This document shows, in pieces, positions 38,330-46,764 of a DNA stretch of 64,000 bases. The notes under the pieces were generated by a model that searched no databases, was not told the origin of the DNA, and saw only the letters and a program-made list of their open reading frames with translations. Source of the stretch: Pandoraea sp. PE-S2T-3 (lineage in GTDB: Bacteria > Pseudomonadota > Gammaproteobacteria > Burkholderiales > Burkholderiaceae); assembly GCF_002179965.1 (NCBI RefSeq), contig NZ_NGUQ01000014.1, positions 124,001 through 188,000 of the forward strand, written 5' to 3'. Each line of letters begins with the position of its first letter. Position 1 is the first letter of the stretch. The position numbers were made by a program, and so were the translations under genes.

Positions 38330-39205
38330 ATGAACTTCTCTGCCGTTATCGATAACCTGCCCTACTTGCTGTGGGGCACCTTTCCCGATGGCCCGCTCGC
38401 GGGTGCCGCCCTCACGCTGGTGCTCGCCAGTACGAGCGCAGTGGCGTCGGGCCTGCTCGGTCTTGCGGGTGGCATTGCGCTGGCGATGCTCACCGGACCG
38501 TCGCGCTGGCTGCTCACGCTGGTCATCGGCTTCTTCCGCGCGATTCCCGTGCTGATGCTGATCTTCTGGACGTATTTCCTGCTGCCGATTCTCTTCGGCG
38601 TGGACGTGCCCGGACTCGCCACCGTCGCCTGTGCCCTCTCGCTCATCGGCGGTGCGTATCTCTCGCATACGGTCTACGCCGGTATTCGCGGCGTGGGTAC
38701 GGCACAGTGGCAGGCCGGCATGTCGCTCGGCCTCACGCGCGTGCAGACGCTGCGGCACGTGGTGCTGCCGCAGGCGCTGCGCATGATGGCGCCGTCGTTC
38801 GTGAATCAGTGGATTTCGCTCGTGAAAGACACCTCGCTCGCCTACATCGTCGGCGTGGCCGAGCTGTCGTTTCTGGCGACGCAGGTCAACAGCCGGTTGA
38901 TGGTGTATCCGGCGGAGGTGTTTGCTTTTGTTGCGCTGATCTACTTCGTGATGTGCAGCGCGCTGGAATGGCTTTGCGGGAAGGCGTTCAGCCAATCGGC
39001 GCCGACGCGGGGCAGCGGGCAAGCTGACCCAACGCAAACGCCCCGGCGCGGCTGGCAACGCATCGGGACGATGCGTGGACTCAGCTTGCCGGGGCGTTGG
39101 CGGACAAACAAGGCTACGGGCGCGTCGGAAGCGTTCGGCAATCCATCTGAATTACCTCCAGCCTCCGGGCGCCGCGTCGACTTCAGTCACGATTGGCCTG
39201 GATAA
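38330..39205 (+). CDS. Amino-acid ABC transporter permease, GltK type, with C-terminal extension
   Basis: The protein has 291 residues. The first 220 are a normal permease of five membrane segments with EAA-type loop (TVYAGIRGVGTAQWQAGMSL) and LRHVVLPQALRMMAPSF. Relatives end near ALEWLCGKAF at about 225. Here the frame continues for about 65 Arg/Gly/Pro-rich residues, through an inverted-repeat region (39037-39098), and overlaps the last 23 bases of the convergent maeB gene. The tail is probably a stop lost by mutation, not a domain. Partner of the preceding permease. Confidence 0.85.
   Translation: MNFSAVIDNLPYLLWGTFPDGPLAGAALTLVLASTSAVASGLLGLAGGIALAMLTGPSRWLLTLVIGFFRAIPVLMLIFWTYFLLPILFGVDVPGLATVACALSLIGGAYLSHTVYAGIRGVGTAQWQAGMSLGLTRVQTLRHVVLPQALRMMAPSFVNQWISLVKDTSLAYIVGVAELSFLATQVNSRLMVYPAEVFAFVALIYFVMCSALEWLCGKAFSQSAPTRGSGQADPTQTPRRGWQRIGTMRGLSLPGRWRTNKATGASEAFGNPSELPPASGRRVDFSHDWPG
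39037..39098 (+). repeat. Nested inverted repeat inside the permease tail
   Basis: AACGCCCCGGC (39037-39047) pairs perfectly with GCCGGGGCGTT (39088-39098). The inner part contains a second stem, CGCATCG with CGATGCG, around 39059-39075. No T-run follows. It could be a terminator-like or RNA-stabilising structure between the convergent genes. Confidence 0.55.
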
Positions 39206-41471
39206 CCGTGAGCGCCGTCATGTTGATGATGCGTCGCACGGTCGAGCTCGAGGTCAGCACGTTGACCGGTGCGCCCACACCCAGCAGGAACGGACCCACG
39301 GCGACATTGCTGCCCGCGCCCGTCTTGAGCAGGTTGTAGGCGATGTTGCCCGAGTCCACGTTCGGGCACACCAGCAGGTTGGCGGCCCCCTTCAGACGCG
39401 AATGCGGCAGGATGCGGCTGCGCAGACCTTCGTCGAGTGCGCAATCGCCGTGCATTTCGCCGTCGATTTCCAGATCGGGCGCCTGCGCCGACACCAGATC
39501 CAGCACGCGACGCATCTTGGTGCCCGAGGCGGCACTTCCCGAGCCGAAGTTCGAACGCGAGAGCAGCGCGACCTTCGGGTTGAGGTTCAGCCACGACATC
39601 TGCTTGGCCGCGGCGATCGTGAATTCGGCGATTTGCTCGGCCGTCGGATCGTCGTTGACGTGCGTGTCCACGAGCGCCACGGTGCGCTTGTCAAGCAGCA
39701 GGATGTTCATGGCGGCATAGGTATTCGCGCCGGCCTGCTTGCCGATCACTTCATCGACAAAGCGCAGGTGGTCGTGATACGCGCCCACGGTGCCGCAAAT
39801 CATGCCGTCGGCGTCCCCCAGACGCACCATCATCGCGCCGATCAGCGTGAGACGGCGGCGCATTTCCACGCGCGCCATTTCCTTCGTAATGCCGTCGCGG
39901 CAGCGCAGTTCCCAGTAGCTGGTCCAGTACTGGTGGAAGCGTTCGTCGTAGTACGGGTTGGTCACTTCGACGTCTTCGCCCAGACGAAGGCGCAGACCGA
40001 ACTTCTCGATACGGGCGAGCAGCACTTCCGGGCGGCCGACCAGAATCGGGCGGGCCAGCTTTTCGTCGACGATCACCTGAACGGCGCGCAGCACGCGCTC
40101 CTCTTCGCCTTCCGCAAACACGATGCGGGCCTTGCCGCCGTCGCGCACGAGTTGCTTCGCCGCCGAGAAGATCGGCTTCATGAACGCGCCCGAGTGGTAC
40201 ACGAACTGTTGCAACTGGTCGGCGTAGGCGTCAAAGTCGGCGATCGGACGCGTCGCCACACCGTCTTCCATGGCAGCACGCGCCACGGCCGGGGCGATAC
40301 GCACGATCAGGCGCGAGTCGAACGGCTTCGGAATCAGGTATTCCGGGCCAAACGAGAGGTCATAAGCGCCGTAGGCAGTCGCTACCGAATCGTTCGGTTC
40401 TTCTTGCGCGAGTGCGGCAATCGCGTTGACCGCGGCGATTTCCATGTTGCGCGTGATGGTGGTCGCGCCCACGTCGAGCGCGCCACGGAAGATGTACGGG
40501 AAGCACAGCACGTTGTTGACCTGATTCGGGAAGTCCGAACGGCCGGTGGCCAGCACCACGTCGTCGCGGGCAGCACGAGCATCTTCCGGGAAGATTTCCG
40601 GCGTCGGGTTGGCGAGCGCCAGAATCAGCGGGCGCGGGCCCATGGTCTTCAACATTTCCGGCTTGAGCACGCCACCAGCCGACAGGCCGAGGAACACGTC
40701 GGCACCATCGATCACTTCGGCCAGCGTGCGCTTGTCGGTCTTTTGCGCGAAGCGGGCCTTGTCCGGGTCCATGCCGACCGCGCGGCCTTCATAAACCACG
40801 CCGTCGATGTCGGTGGCCCACACGTTCTCGATAGGCAGGCCGAGGTCGACCATGAGGTCCAGACATGCCAAGGCAGCCGCACCGGCGCCCGAGGTCACGA
40901 CCTTCACTTCCTTGATGTCTTTGCCCACGACCTTCAGGCCGTTGATGAACGCGGCCGAAACGGTAATGGCGGTGCCGTGCTGATCGTCGTGGAAGACCGG
41001 AATCTTCATGCGTTCGCGCAGCTTGCGCTCGACGGTGAAGCATTCGGGGGCCTTGATGTCTTCGAGGTTGATGCCGCCGAAGGTGGCTTCGAGGCTGGCG
41101 ATGATCTCGACGAGCTTGTCCGGGTCGCTTTCGGTGATTTCGATGTCGAAGACGTCGATACCGGCAAATTTCTTGAAGAGGACGGCCTTGCCTTCCATCA
41201 CCGGCTTGGAGGCGAGTGCGCCGATGTTGCCCAGACCCAGCACGGCGGAGCCGTTGGTGATCACGCCCACGAGGTTGCCGCGCGCGGTGTAGTTGAACGC
41301 CTTGGCGGGGTCGGCGGCAATTTCCTGACACGGGATGGCAACGCCCGGGGTGTAGGCGAGCGCCAGGTCACGCTGCGTGACGAGCGGCTTGCTGGCCGTC
41401 ACGGAGATCTTGCCCGGGGTGGGGAACTGGTGATATTCCAGGGCTGCCTGGTGATCGTTGTTGTTGCTCAT
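39183..41471 (-). CDS. maeB: NADP-dependent malic enzyme, MaeB type
   Basis: It decarboxylates malate to pyruvate, supplying NADPH. The protein has 762 residues, the size of the bifunctional-looking MaeB form: malic domain (about 15-160, with [10 protein letters not shown]), NAD(P)-binding domain (about 165-400, with [14 protein letters not shown] and [10 protein letters not shown]), and a C-terminal phosphotransacetylase-like domain (about 430-755) that is regulatory in E. coli MaeB. ATG 41471 is chosen because homologues start at [17 protein letters not shown]; another ATG 27 bases earlier also has a purine-rich leader. It is divergent from a LysR gene across about 190 bases. Confidence 0.93.
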   Translation of the reverse strand: MSNNNDHQAALEYHQFPTPGKISVTASKPLVTQRDLALAYTPGVAIPCQEIAADPAKAFNYTARGNLVGVITNGSAVLGLGNIGALASKPVMEGKAVLFKKFAGIDVFDIEITESDPDKLVEIIASLEATFGGINLEDIKAPECFTVERKLRERMKIPVFHDDQHGTAITVSAAFINGLKVVGKDIKEVKVVTSGAGAAALACLDLMVDLGLPIENVWATDIDGVVYEGRAVGMDPDKARFAQKTDKRTLAEVIDGADVFLGLSAGGVLKPEMLKTMGPRPLILALANPTPEIFPEDARAARDDVVLATGRSDFPNQVNNVLCFPYIFRGALDVGATTITRNMEIAAVNAIAALAQEEPNDSVATAYGAYDLSFGPEYLIPKPFDSRLIVRIAPAVARAAMEDGVATRPIADFDAYADQLQQFVYHSGAFMKPIFSAAKQLVRDGGKARIVFAEGEEERVLRAVQVIVDEKLARPILVGRPEVLLARIEKFGLRLRLGEDVEVTNPYYDERFHQYWTSYWELRCRDGITKEMARVEMRRRLTLIGAMMVRLGDADGMICGTVGAYHDHLRFVDEVIGKQAGANTYAAMNILLLDKRTVALVDTHVNDDPTAEQIAEFTIAAAKQMSWLNLNPKVALLSRSNFGSGSAASGTKMRRVLDLVSAQAPDLEIDGEMHGDCALDEGLRSRILPHSRLKGAANLLVCPNVDSGNIAYNLLKTGAGSNVAVGPFLLGVGAPVNVLTSSSTVRRIINMTALTVIQANRD

Positions 41472-41660
41472 GGGCGTGTCGTCCTCGTTGGATGTCATCT
41501 CTCTCGTGCACCGCCCGGCCGTTCTTCGAGACGGTTGCCGCCCGGTGCACCTGATTGCGAAGCCATTCTAGGCAGCCGCTATTGCGAGGCGATTCTGAAT
41601 TACTATGGGGCCATCATATTTTCGTTATGAGCGTACTTTCCCTGCCATGCCGGAGATGCC

Positions 41661-42680
41661 GTGGATATCCGGACGGCGGGACGCTCGCAGGATTTGGGGA
41701 TTCAGGGGGTAGGAGTGGTGCCTTTCGATACGGGCGAGGTGGTGCGGCGTCTGACGACGCGGCTCAAGATGCGCCATCTGGTGCTGTTGTTGCAGATTCA
41801 GCAGCATGGCTCGCTCACACGCGTGGCCGAGCATATGGCGACGAGCCAGCCGGCCGTGACCAGCGCGCTGGCCGAGCTGGAAAGCATGCTTGGCGGCCCG
41901 CTGTTCGACCGCACCCCACGCGGCATGACGCCCACGCCGCTGGGCGAAGTGGTACTCGCCCGGGCGCAGGCGATGGTCCACGATCTCGACCATCTGACGC
42001 GCGACATCGAGGCGGTGATGGCCGGGCATGCCGCGCGCCTGCATGTGGGCGTGATTCCCTATATTTCGGGCAAGACGCTCGCTGCCGCGATTCAGCAGAC
42101 GCTCGCGCAGATGCCGCAACGGCTCACCGTCACGCTGCACGAAGGCACAAGTGAAGCGCTCATGGCGCAGTTGCGCGATCACACGCTGGACGTGGTGATC
42201 GGGCGCGCCGCCGCCAGTGTCGACCTGACGCAGGTGCAATTCGAGGTGCTCATGCACCAGATGCCCCGCGTCGTGGCCAGCCGCCGGTTGGCCGCCAGGC
42301 TGGGCCGCAGCGCCCCGGTTTGGGCACAACTCGCCGAGCTGGATTGGGTCATGGGCGCCCCCAATACGCCGATGCGCGATCAATTGGCCGACTTGTTCCT
42401 GCATGCCGGCGTGGTGCCGCCGGTGCCTGTGGTGGAGAGCTTTTCGTCCCGCCTGACGGGTGAACTGCTCGCCAGCAGCGAGCGCGCCGTGTCGCTGCTG
42501 CCGGCCGACATCGCCGAGGAACTGGTACGCGTTGCAGGCGTGGCAGTCGTGCCATGGTCGCTCACGTGGACGTTGCCGCCTGTGGCGATGTTCACCCGCC
42601 GGGAAAATCCGCGCGAGACCCATCAGCGGTTTACGCAGGCGTTGCGGGCCCAGTATCAGGCGATGACGGGATCGGTGTGA
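41661..42680 (+). CDS. LysR-family transcriptional regulator
   Basis: The protein has 339 residues. The DNA-binding domain is displaced by about 30 N-terminal residues (helix-turn-helix about 38-95: LKMRHLVLLLQIQQHGSLTR, MATSQPAVTSALAELE). The effector domain (about 120-330) resembles the GbpR/CbbR-like LysR group that begins RLKMRHL. The GTG at 41661 has GGAG seven bases upstream; an alternative GTG at 41718 would remove 19 residues. It is divergent from maeB and is a plausible regulator of it, by position only. Confidence 0.85.
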   Translation: MDIRTAGRSQDLGIQGVGVVPFDTGEVVRRLTTRLKMRHLVLLLQIQQHGSLTRVAEHMATSQPAVTSALAELESMLGGPLFDRTPRGMTPTPLGEVVLARAQAMVHDLDHLTRDIEAVMAGHAARLHVGVIPYISGKTLAAAIQQTLAQMPQRLTVTLHEGTSEALMAQLRDHTLDVVIGRAAASVDLTQVQFEVLMHQMPRVVASRRLAARLGRSAPVWAQLAELDWVMGAPNTPMRDQLADLFLHAGVVPPVPVVESFSSRLTGELLASSERAVSLLPADIAEELVRVAGVAVVPWSLTWTLPPVAMFTRRENPRETHQRFTQALRAQYQAMTGSV

Positions 42681-42815
42681 GCGTGGCGCGGCGGTAGCAA
42701 CCGTAAGGCGTGGAAAGGGTTTTCCGTCGAAAAACCCGGCAAATTCGCGAAATAACCGCCTTTTGGCATGTTTGTTCGTCGATTGCGATTCGAGCGTCAG
42801 ACGTAAGGTAACGGC

Positions 42816-44030
42816 ATGAATGATGCCACCCCCTTCGCCCAGTCGCCTCACCAGATTTTTCTCGCTCCCGCCCTGCTGCCGACGCAGGTCGGCCCGGCCG
42901 GGTTGCGTTTCGACTTCAACGACGGCGCACGGGTCGTCATCCCCGATTTCGGACAACCGTTGCCGTGGCGCGTGCGGGTCTTCGACACGCGCGACGATGC
43001 CACGCTCGTCGAAACCGAGTTGTCCTCGGGGGTTGTGCGCAGCCCCGCGAAGTACTTCGTGCCGTACGGCATCACCATCTGGCTCAACAACGTCGTCGTG
43101 TTCGAGCATCGTTACGACGCCCGCGATCAGGACGTGCTCGTCCAGTTCGCGGTGGCCGCCCTCGGCGATGTGCTCGGCTGGCTGCCCTATGCGCTGCGCT
43201 TCGCGCGGGAACATGGTTGCCGTCTCGCGTGTGTGGTGACACCTGCGGTCGCGTCGCTGTTTCGCGACACGTATCCCGAGGTGGATTTCGTGGCACAAGA
43301 GAACGTCGAGCGCCGCAAGTATTACGCGACCTACAACATCGGACTCTTCTTCGACGACGGGGAGCTGACACAGCAACCGCGCGACTTTCGCGAGACGGGG
43401 TTGCATCGGACGGCGGCACATATTCTGGGTGTGGATGACACGGAAACCCCTGCCCGTCTTGGCTTGCCGGATACGTCGCGTCCGTTGGCGGTGCCGTACG
43501 TGTGCATCGCCGTGCAGAGTACGGCGCAGTGCAAATACTGGAATCGTCCGGACGGCTGGGAGACGGTAGTCGCGGGGCTACGCGCGCGTGGGCTTCGCGT
43601 GATCTGCATCGATCAGAAGCCGCGTCATGGCAAGGGCGACTTCTGGCAGACCATTCCCGAGGGTGCGGAAGATGCGACAGGCGATCTGCCGCTCACGGAG
43701 CGCGCACGCTGGCTGATGCACGCGAACGCATTCATCGGGCTATCGAGCGGCTTGTCATGGCTGGCATGGACGGCAGGCACGCCAACGGTGCTGGTGTCGG
43801 GTTTCACGCTGCCGCACAACGAGTTCGCCACGCGGTATCGCGTGATTGCGGAGAACGTTTGCACCGGCTGCTGGCACGACCCCACGCTGCGTTATCGGCA
43901 CGACGACTTCCACTGGTGCCCGCGCCATCACGGCACGTCGCGCGCCTTCGAATGCACTCGCGAGATCACGCCGGAACAGGTGCTGGCGGCGGTGGATCGG
44001 ATACCGGGGATTGCGGTGAAAGGGGTGTGA
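42816..44030 (+). CDS. Autotransporter O-heptosyltransferase, BAHT family (TibC/Aah-like)
   Basis: The protein has 404 residues. BAHT enzymes add heptose from ADP-heptose to Ser residues of autotransporter adhesins in the cytoplasm. The family's iron-finger is visible: Cys349, Cys352, Cys368 and Cys380 (NVCTGCW, HWCPRHHG, AFEC). The glycosyltransferase-B fold follows YVCIAVQSTAQCKYWNRPDG in the middle and FIGLSSGLSWLAWTAGTPTV in the C-terminal half. ATG 42816 is supported by a purine-rich leader. No autotransporter lies next to it, unlike TibA-TibC. It converges on the XRE gene. Confidence 0.85.
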   Translation: MNDATPFAQSPHQIFLAPALLPTQVGPAGLRFDFNDGARVVIPDFGQPLPWRVRVFDTRDDATLVETELSSGVVRSPAKYFVPYGITIWLNNVVVFEHRYDARDQDVLVQFAVAALGDVLGWLPYALRFAREHGCRLACVVTPAVASLFRDTYPEVDFVAQENVERRKYYATYNIGLFFDDGELTQQPRDFRETGLHRTAAHILGVDDTETPARLGLPDTSRPLAVPYVCIAVQSTAQCKYWNRPDGWETVVAGLRARGLRVICIDQKPRHGKGDFWQTIPEGAEDATGDLPLTERARWLMHANAFIGLSSGLSWLAWTAGTPTVLVSGFTLPHNEFATRYRVIAENVCTGCWHDPTLRYRHDDFHWCPRHHGTSRAFECTREITPEQVLAAVDRIPGIAVKGV

Positions 44031-44039
44031 CTTTGTAGA

Positions 44040-44381
44040 TCAGAAATCGAGTGCTTCGAGATCGGCACTCGTCAGATCGCGCACCCGCCGGGTTTGCTCC
44101 CGCAGTTTCAATGCAGTCAATGCGGGGTCCGATTCAGCGTATAGATCCTGGAGTGTTGCGCCGGGGGCGATGGCGTCCAGATAGCGCAGGATTTGCCCGA
44201 ACGCGAGACCCGGGTCGCCGTGCTCAATGCGATGGATGGTGTTGCGCGAAAGTCCCGCACGCGCCGCTACGTCGGTCTGCTTGAACTGACGCGCCGTGCG
44301 TAACCGGGCAAGGAGTTGGCCCAGACGCGTGGCTTCGGCCTGCAATGCCGAGGATATCGATTTGCTTTGGGATATTTTCAT
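44040..44381 (-). CDS. XRE-family helix-turn-helix regulator
   Basis: The protein has 113 residues. A helix-turn-helix domain (about 20-75) has KQTDVAARAGLSRNTIHRIE, and a tail ends in DLTSADLEALDF. This layout is that of HipB-like and other antitoxin-type regulators, but no HipA-like toxin gene is next to it. An ATG at 44429 would add 16 residues; both ATGs lie within the operator-like palindromes at 44379-44430, so the start is uncertain. It follows the ZntB gene in the same direction and could also be read from it. Confidence 0.8.
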   Translation of the reverse strand: MKISQSKSISSALQAEATRLGQLLARLRTARQFKQTDVAARAGLSRNTIHRIEHGDPGLAFGQILRYLDAIAPGATLQDLYAESDPALTALKLREQTRRVRDLTSADLEALDF

Positions 44382-44430
44382 GATCGTGAAATCAGGCGTT
44401 AAAGCACTAATGTTTGATTTTACGATCATG
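44379..44430. promoter_or_regulatory. Paired operator-like palindromes at the XRE start
   Basis: Two 16-base arms (44379-44394 and 44415-44430) are inverted copies with one mismatch, 20 bases apart. Each arm contains its own palindrome TGAT-N6-ATCA (44381-44394 and 44415-44428). This fits two binding sites for dimers of the adjacent XRE protein, allowing cooperative autorepression. Confidence 0.6.
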
Positions 44431-44446
44431 CGGATTTACGTAGATA

Positions 44447-45472
44447 TCACTCCGGCCGGCGCCGGAATGCCCACCAGCCGGCGGCCGCCGTGCCGGTCGC
44501 GACGATAGCGACCAGTACCCAGAACCCATGCGGATGCTCCGCCAGCGGGATACCGCCCACGTTCATGCCAAAAAAGCCCGCCACGATGTTGATCGGCAAT
44601 GCCAGCACCGTCACCACCGTCAGCGTGTAAATCGTGCGGTCCGTGCGCTCGCTGACCATCGCCGCAATTTCTTCCTGCAACAACTTGATGCGCTCGAGCA
44701 GCGCCGACAAGTCGTTGAGCACCACCGCAAACTCTTCCGTCGCCTGACGGAATTCCTGCACGTCTTCGGCATGCCCCCACACGGGCGGACGGCTCAGTAG
44801 CCGGAAGAGCGCCGCCGGCTCCGGTGCCAGCAAGCGTTGCAGCCGCACCAGCACCCGCCGCAGCGAACCCAGATCGGCCCGGTTGCTCTCGATGCGCTGC
44901 TGCAACAGCCGGTCTTCCACGGTATCCACACGACGGCTGGTCTCGCGCACGATACGCTCCAGCACGTCCGCCTGATCGCGCAGCAAGTGCACCAGCAACG
45001 CCAGCGGCGAGCGAAACGCCTCGCCACGTTTGACCGACGCACGCAGCTTGTCGATCGATCGCAACGGTTTGACCCGTCCCGTCACCAGCAGCCGTGCATT
45101 GGCCGCCACCCGCAACGTGGAAATCTCGGACTGCGCGATGTCGAACGCGAAGATCACATCGTTGATAACCGCCAGCAACCAGTCGTCGGAATGCTCGATG
45201 CGTGTGGAGCGCGACCCTTCGGTCAGCGCGTCGAAGAACTCTTCCGGCAGGCTCATGTGCTGTTGCAGCCACTTCTCGCATGCGGCATGCGCGAAGTTGA
45301 AATGCAGCCACAGGAACCCGTCGGCGGGCTCGCCGCGTGCGAGCTTCGCCAGCCACGCCAGCGCCTCGCCGGAATCGACCGGCTCAGGCGATGCGCCCTC
45401 GGTGAAGTGATAGCCGTAGATCAAACCCGCCTGATCGCAGCCATAAGCATGATGAGCAAGGTCGGCAAACAT
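44447..45472 (-). CDS. CorA-family zinc/magnesium channel, ZntB-like
   Basis: The protein has 341 residues: a large cytoplasmic N-terminal domain (about 1-275, helix-rich near 150-270) and two C-terminal membrane segments. The CorA signature GMNVGG is at 302-307, at the end of the first segment and followed by a loop with His residues (EHPHGFW). ZntB proteins move zinc, with proton or gradient coupling, in relation to CorA. The gene begins at ATG 45472 or at a TTG six codons earlier; ribosome sites are poor. It is divergent from ppk2 and upstream of the XRE gene. Confidence 0.88.
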   Translation of the reverse strand: MFADLAHHAYGCDQAGLIYGYHFTEGASPEPVDSGEALAWLAKLARGEPADGFLWLHFNFAHAACEKWLQQHMSLPEEFFDALTEGSRSTRIEHSDDWLLAVINDVIFAFDIAQSEISTLRVAANARLLVTGRVKPLRSIDKLRASVKRGEAFRSPLALLVHLLRDQADVLERIVRETSRRVDTVEDRLLQQRIESNRADLGSLRRVLVRLQRLLAPEPAALFRLLSRPPVWGHAEDVQEFRQATEEFAVVLNDLSALLERIKLLQEEIAAMVSERTDRTIYTLTVVTVLALPINIVAGFFGMNVGGIPLAEHPHGFWVLVAIVATGTAAAGWWAFRRRPE

Positions 45473-45746
45473 GCGCACTGTCGGAGTCAAACGTGGGGAA
45501 GCCGGTAATGTTGTGACGGCCGGTAAAGGCCGGCACGTCGGGAAAGCCGCGCCAGAATGTGGCGGGACCGGCCATCATGACAATGTCATATGTCTTTTAT
45601 GTGACAGTCATAAACCCGTTGCAAGCGCGGTGTGCCCCGGTGCGCCGCCCTCGCCAGCGCCATGCGGGTGTCATAGAATCGTCGCATACTCAGTTGCTCA
45701 ATCCGCCACGCGGGGGTTTTCTCCGCCCCGTACCGAGATCGTCGCC

Positions 45747-46667
45747 ATGACAAAATTCGACTCCGATGCCGACCACGACGCCTCGCTCGCGCGTCGCCTC
45801 CAGGATGACCTGATCGACAGCTACGACGAAGAAATCGAGATGGAAATCGACGATCTTCGCCTGCCCGGCCTGAACGATCTGACCGACACCGCACGCAGCG
45901 AACGCCTGCAATATTTCCGCGAGCTCTTTCGCCTGCAAGGCGAACTCGTCAAGCTGCAAGACTGGGTCATTCGCAGCCGCCACCGCCTCGTGGTGATCTT
46001 CGAAGGCCGCGATGCCGCCGGCAAAGGCGGCGCCATCAAGCGCATTACGCAACGCCTGAACCCGCGTGTGTGCCGCGTCGCCGCCCTGCCCGCCCCCAAC
46101 GACCGCGAACGCACGCAATGGTATTTCCAACGCTACGTGCAGCACCTGCCCGCAGCCGGCGAAATGGTGCTGTTCGACCGTAGCTGGTACAACCGCGCAG
46201 GCGTCGAGCACGTGATGGGCTTCTGCACGGATGACGAGTACGAAGAGTTTTTCCGCTCGGTGCCCGAGTTCGAGAAGATGCTGGTGCGCAGTGGCGTGCA
46301 GATCGTCAAATACTGGTTCTCGATTTCAGACGAAGAGCAGGAAGCCCGCTTTCTCGCCCGCATTCAAGACCCGCTCAAGCAGTGGAAGCTCAGCCCGATG
46401 GATCTGGAAAGCCGTCGCCGCTGGGAGAGCTACACGCGCGCCAAGGAAGTCATGCTGGAGCGCACCCATATTCCCGAAGCGCCGTGGTGGGTGGTGCAGG
46501 CCGACGACAAGAAGCGCGCTCGCCTGAACTGCATTCATCACCTGCTCGCACAAGTGCCCTACCACGACGTGGAACGCACGCCCGTGCTGCTGCCCGAGCG
46601 CGCCCGCAGCGAAGACTACATGCGCCACCCGGTGCCCGACACGATGATCGTGCCGGAGATTTATTGA
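45747..46667 (+). CDS. ppk2: Polyphosphate kinase 2 (one-domain class)
   Basis: The protein has 306 residues, the size of single-domain class I PPK2. Walker A GRDAAGKGG is at 87-95, the lid motif DRSWYNR at 144-150, with conserved WYFQRYVQHLP between. It uses polyphosphate to phosphorylate ADP or GDP. The N-terminus (about 1-45) is Asp/Glu-rich. ATG 45747 is the start because family similarity begins there; the preceding ribosome site is weak. It is divergent from zntB and convergent with the kinase gene at 46765. Confidence 0.92.
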   Translation: MTKFDSDADHDASLARRLQDDLIDSYDEEIEMEIDDLRLPGLNDLTDTARSERLQYFRELFRLQGELVKLQDWVIRSRHRLVVIFEGRDAAGKGGAIKRITQRLNPRVCRVAALPAPNDRERTQWYFQRYVQHLPAAGEMVLFDRSWYNRAGVEHVMGFCTDDEYEEFFRSVPEFEKMLVRSGVQIVKYWFSISDEEQEARFLARIQDPLKQWKLSPMDLESRRRWESYTRAKEVMLERTHIPEAPWWVVQADDKKRARLNCIHHLLAQVPYHDVERTPVLLPERARSEDYMRHPVPDTMIVPEIY

Positions 46668-46708
46668 GATTTATCGGGAGAAAGGTTGGCGTGGAACGCG
46701 CCAACCGG

Positions 46709-46744
46709 CTGCGGCCGTGTGACACAAACTCACCACGGCCGCAG
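46709..46744. repeat. Hairpin between convergent ppk2 and kinase genes
   Basis: CTGCGGCCGTG (46709-46719) pairs with CACGGCCGCAG (46734-46744) over 11 bp. No T-run follows in either direction, so it may be a factor-dependent or weak terminator for both convergent transcripts. Confidence 0.5.
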
Positions 46745-46764
46745 TCGAAAATACCGTCAGGAAA

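Noticed and set aside
39075..41630. Open plus-strand frame of 851 codons opposite maeB
   Set aside because: Same cause; maeB on the other strand matches a known family over its full length.
46686..46704. Short hairpin TTGGCG/CGCCAA after ppk2 as a terminator
   Set aside because: Six-base stem and no T-run; the longer hairpin at 46709-46744 is the better candidate.
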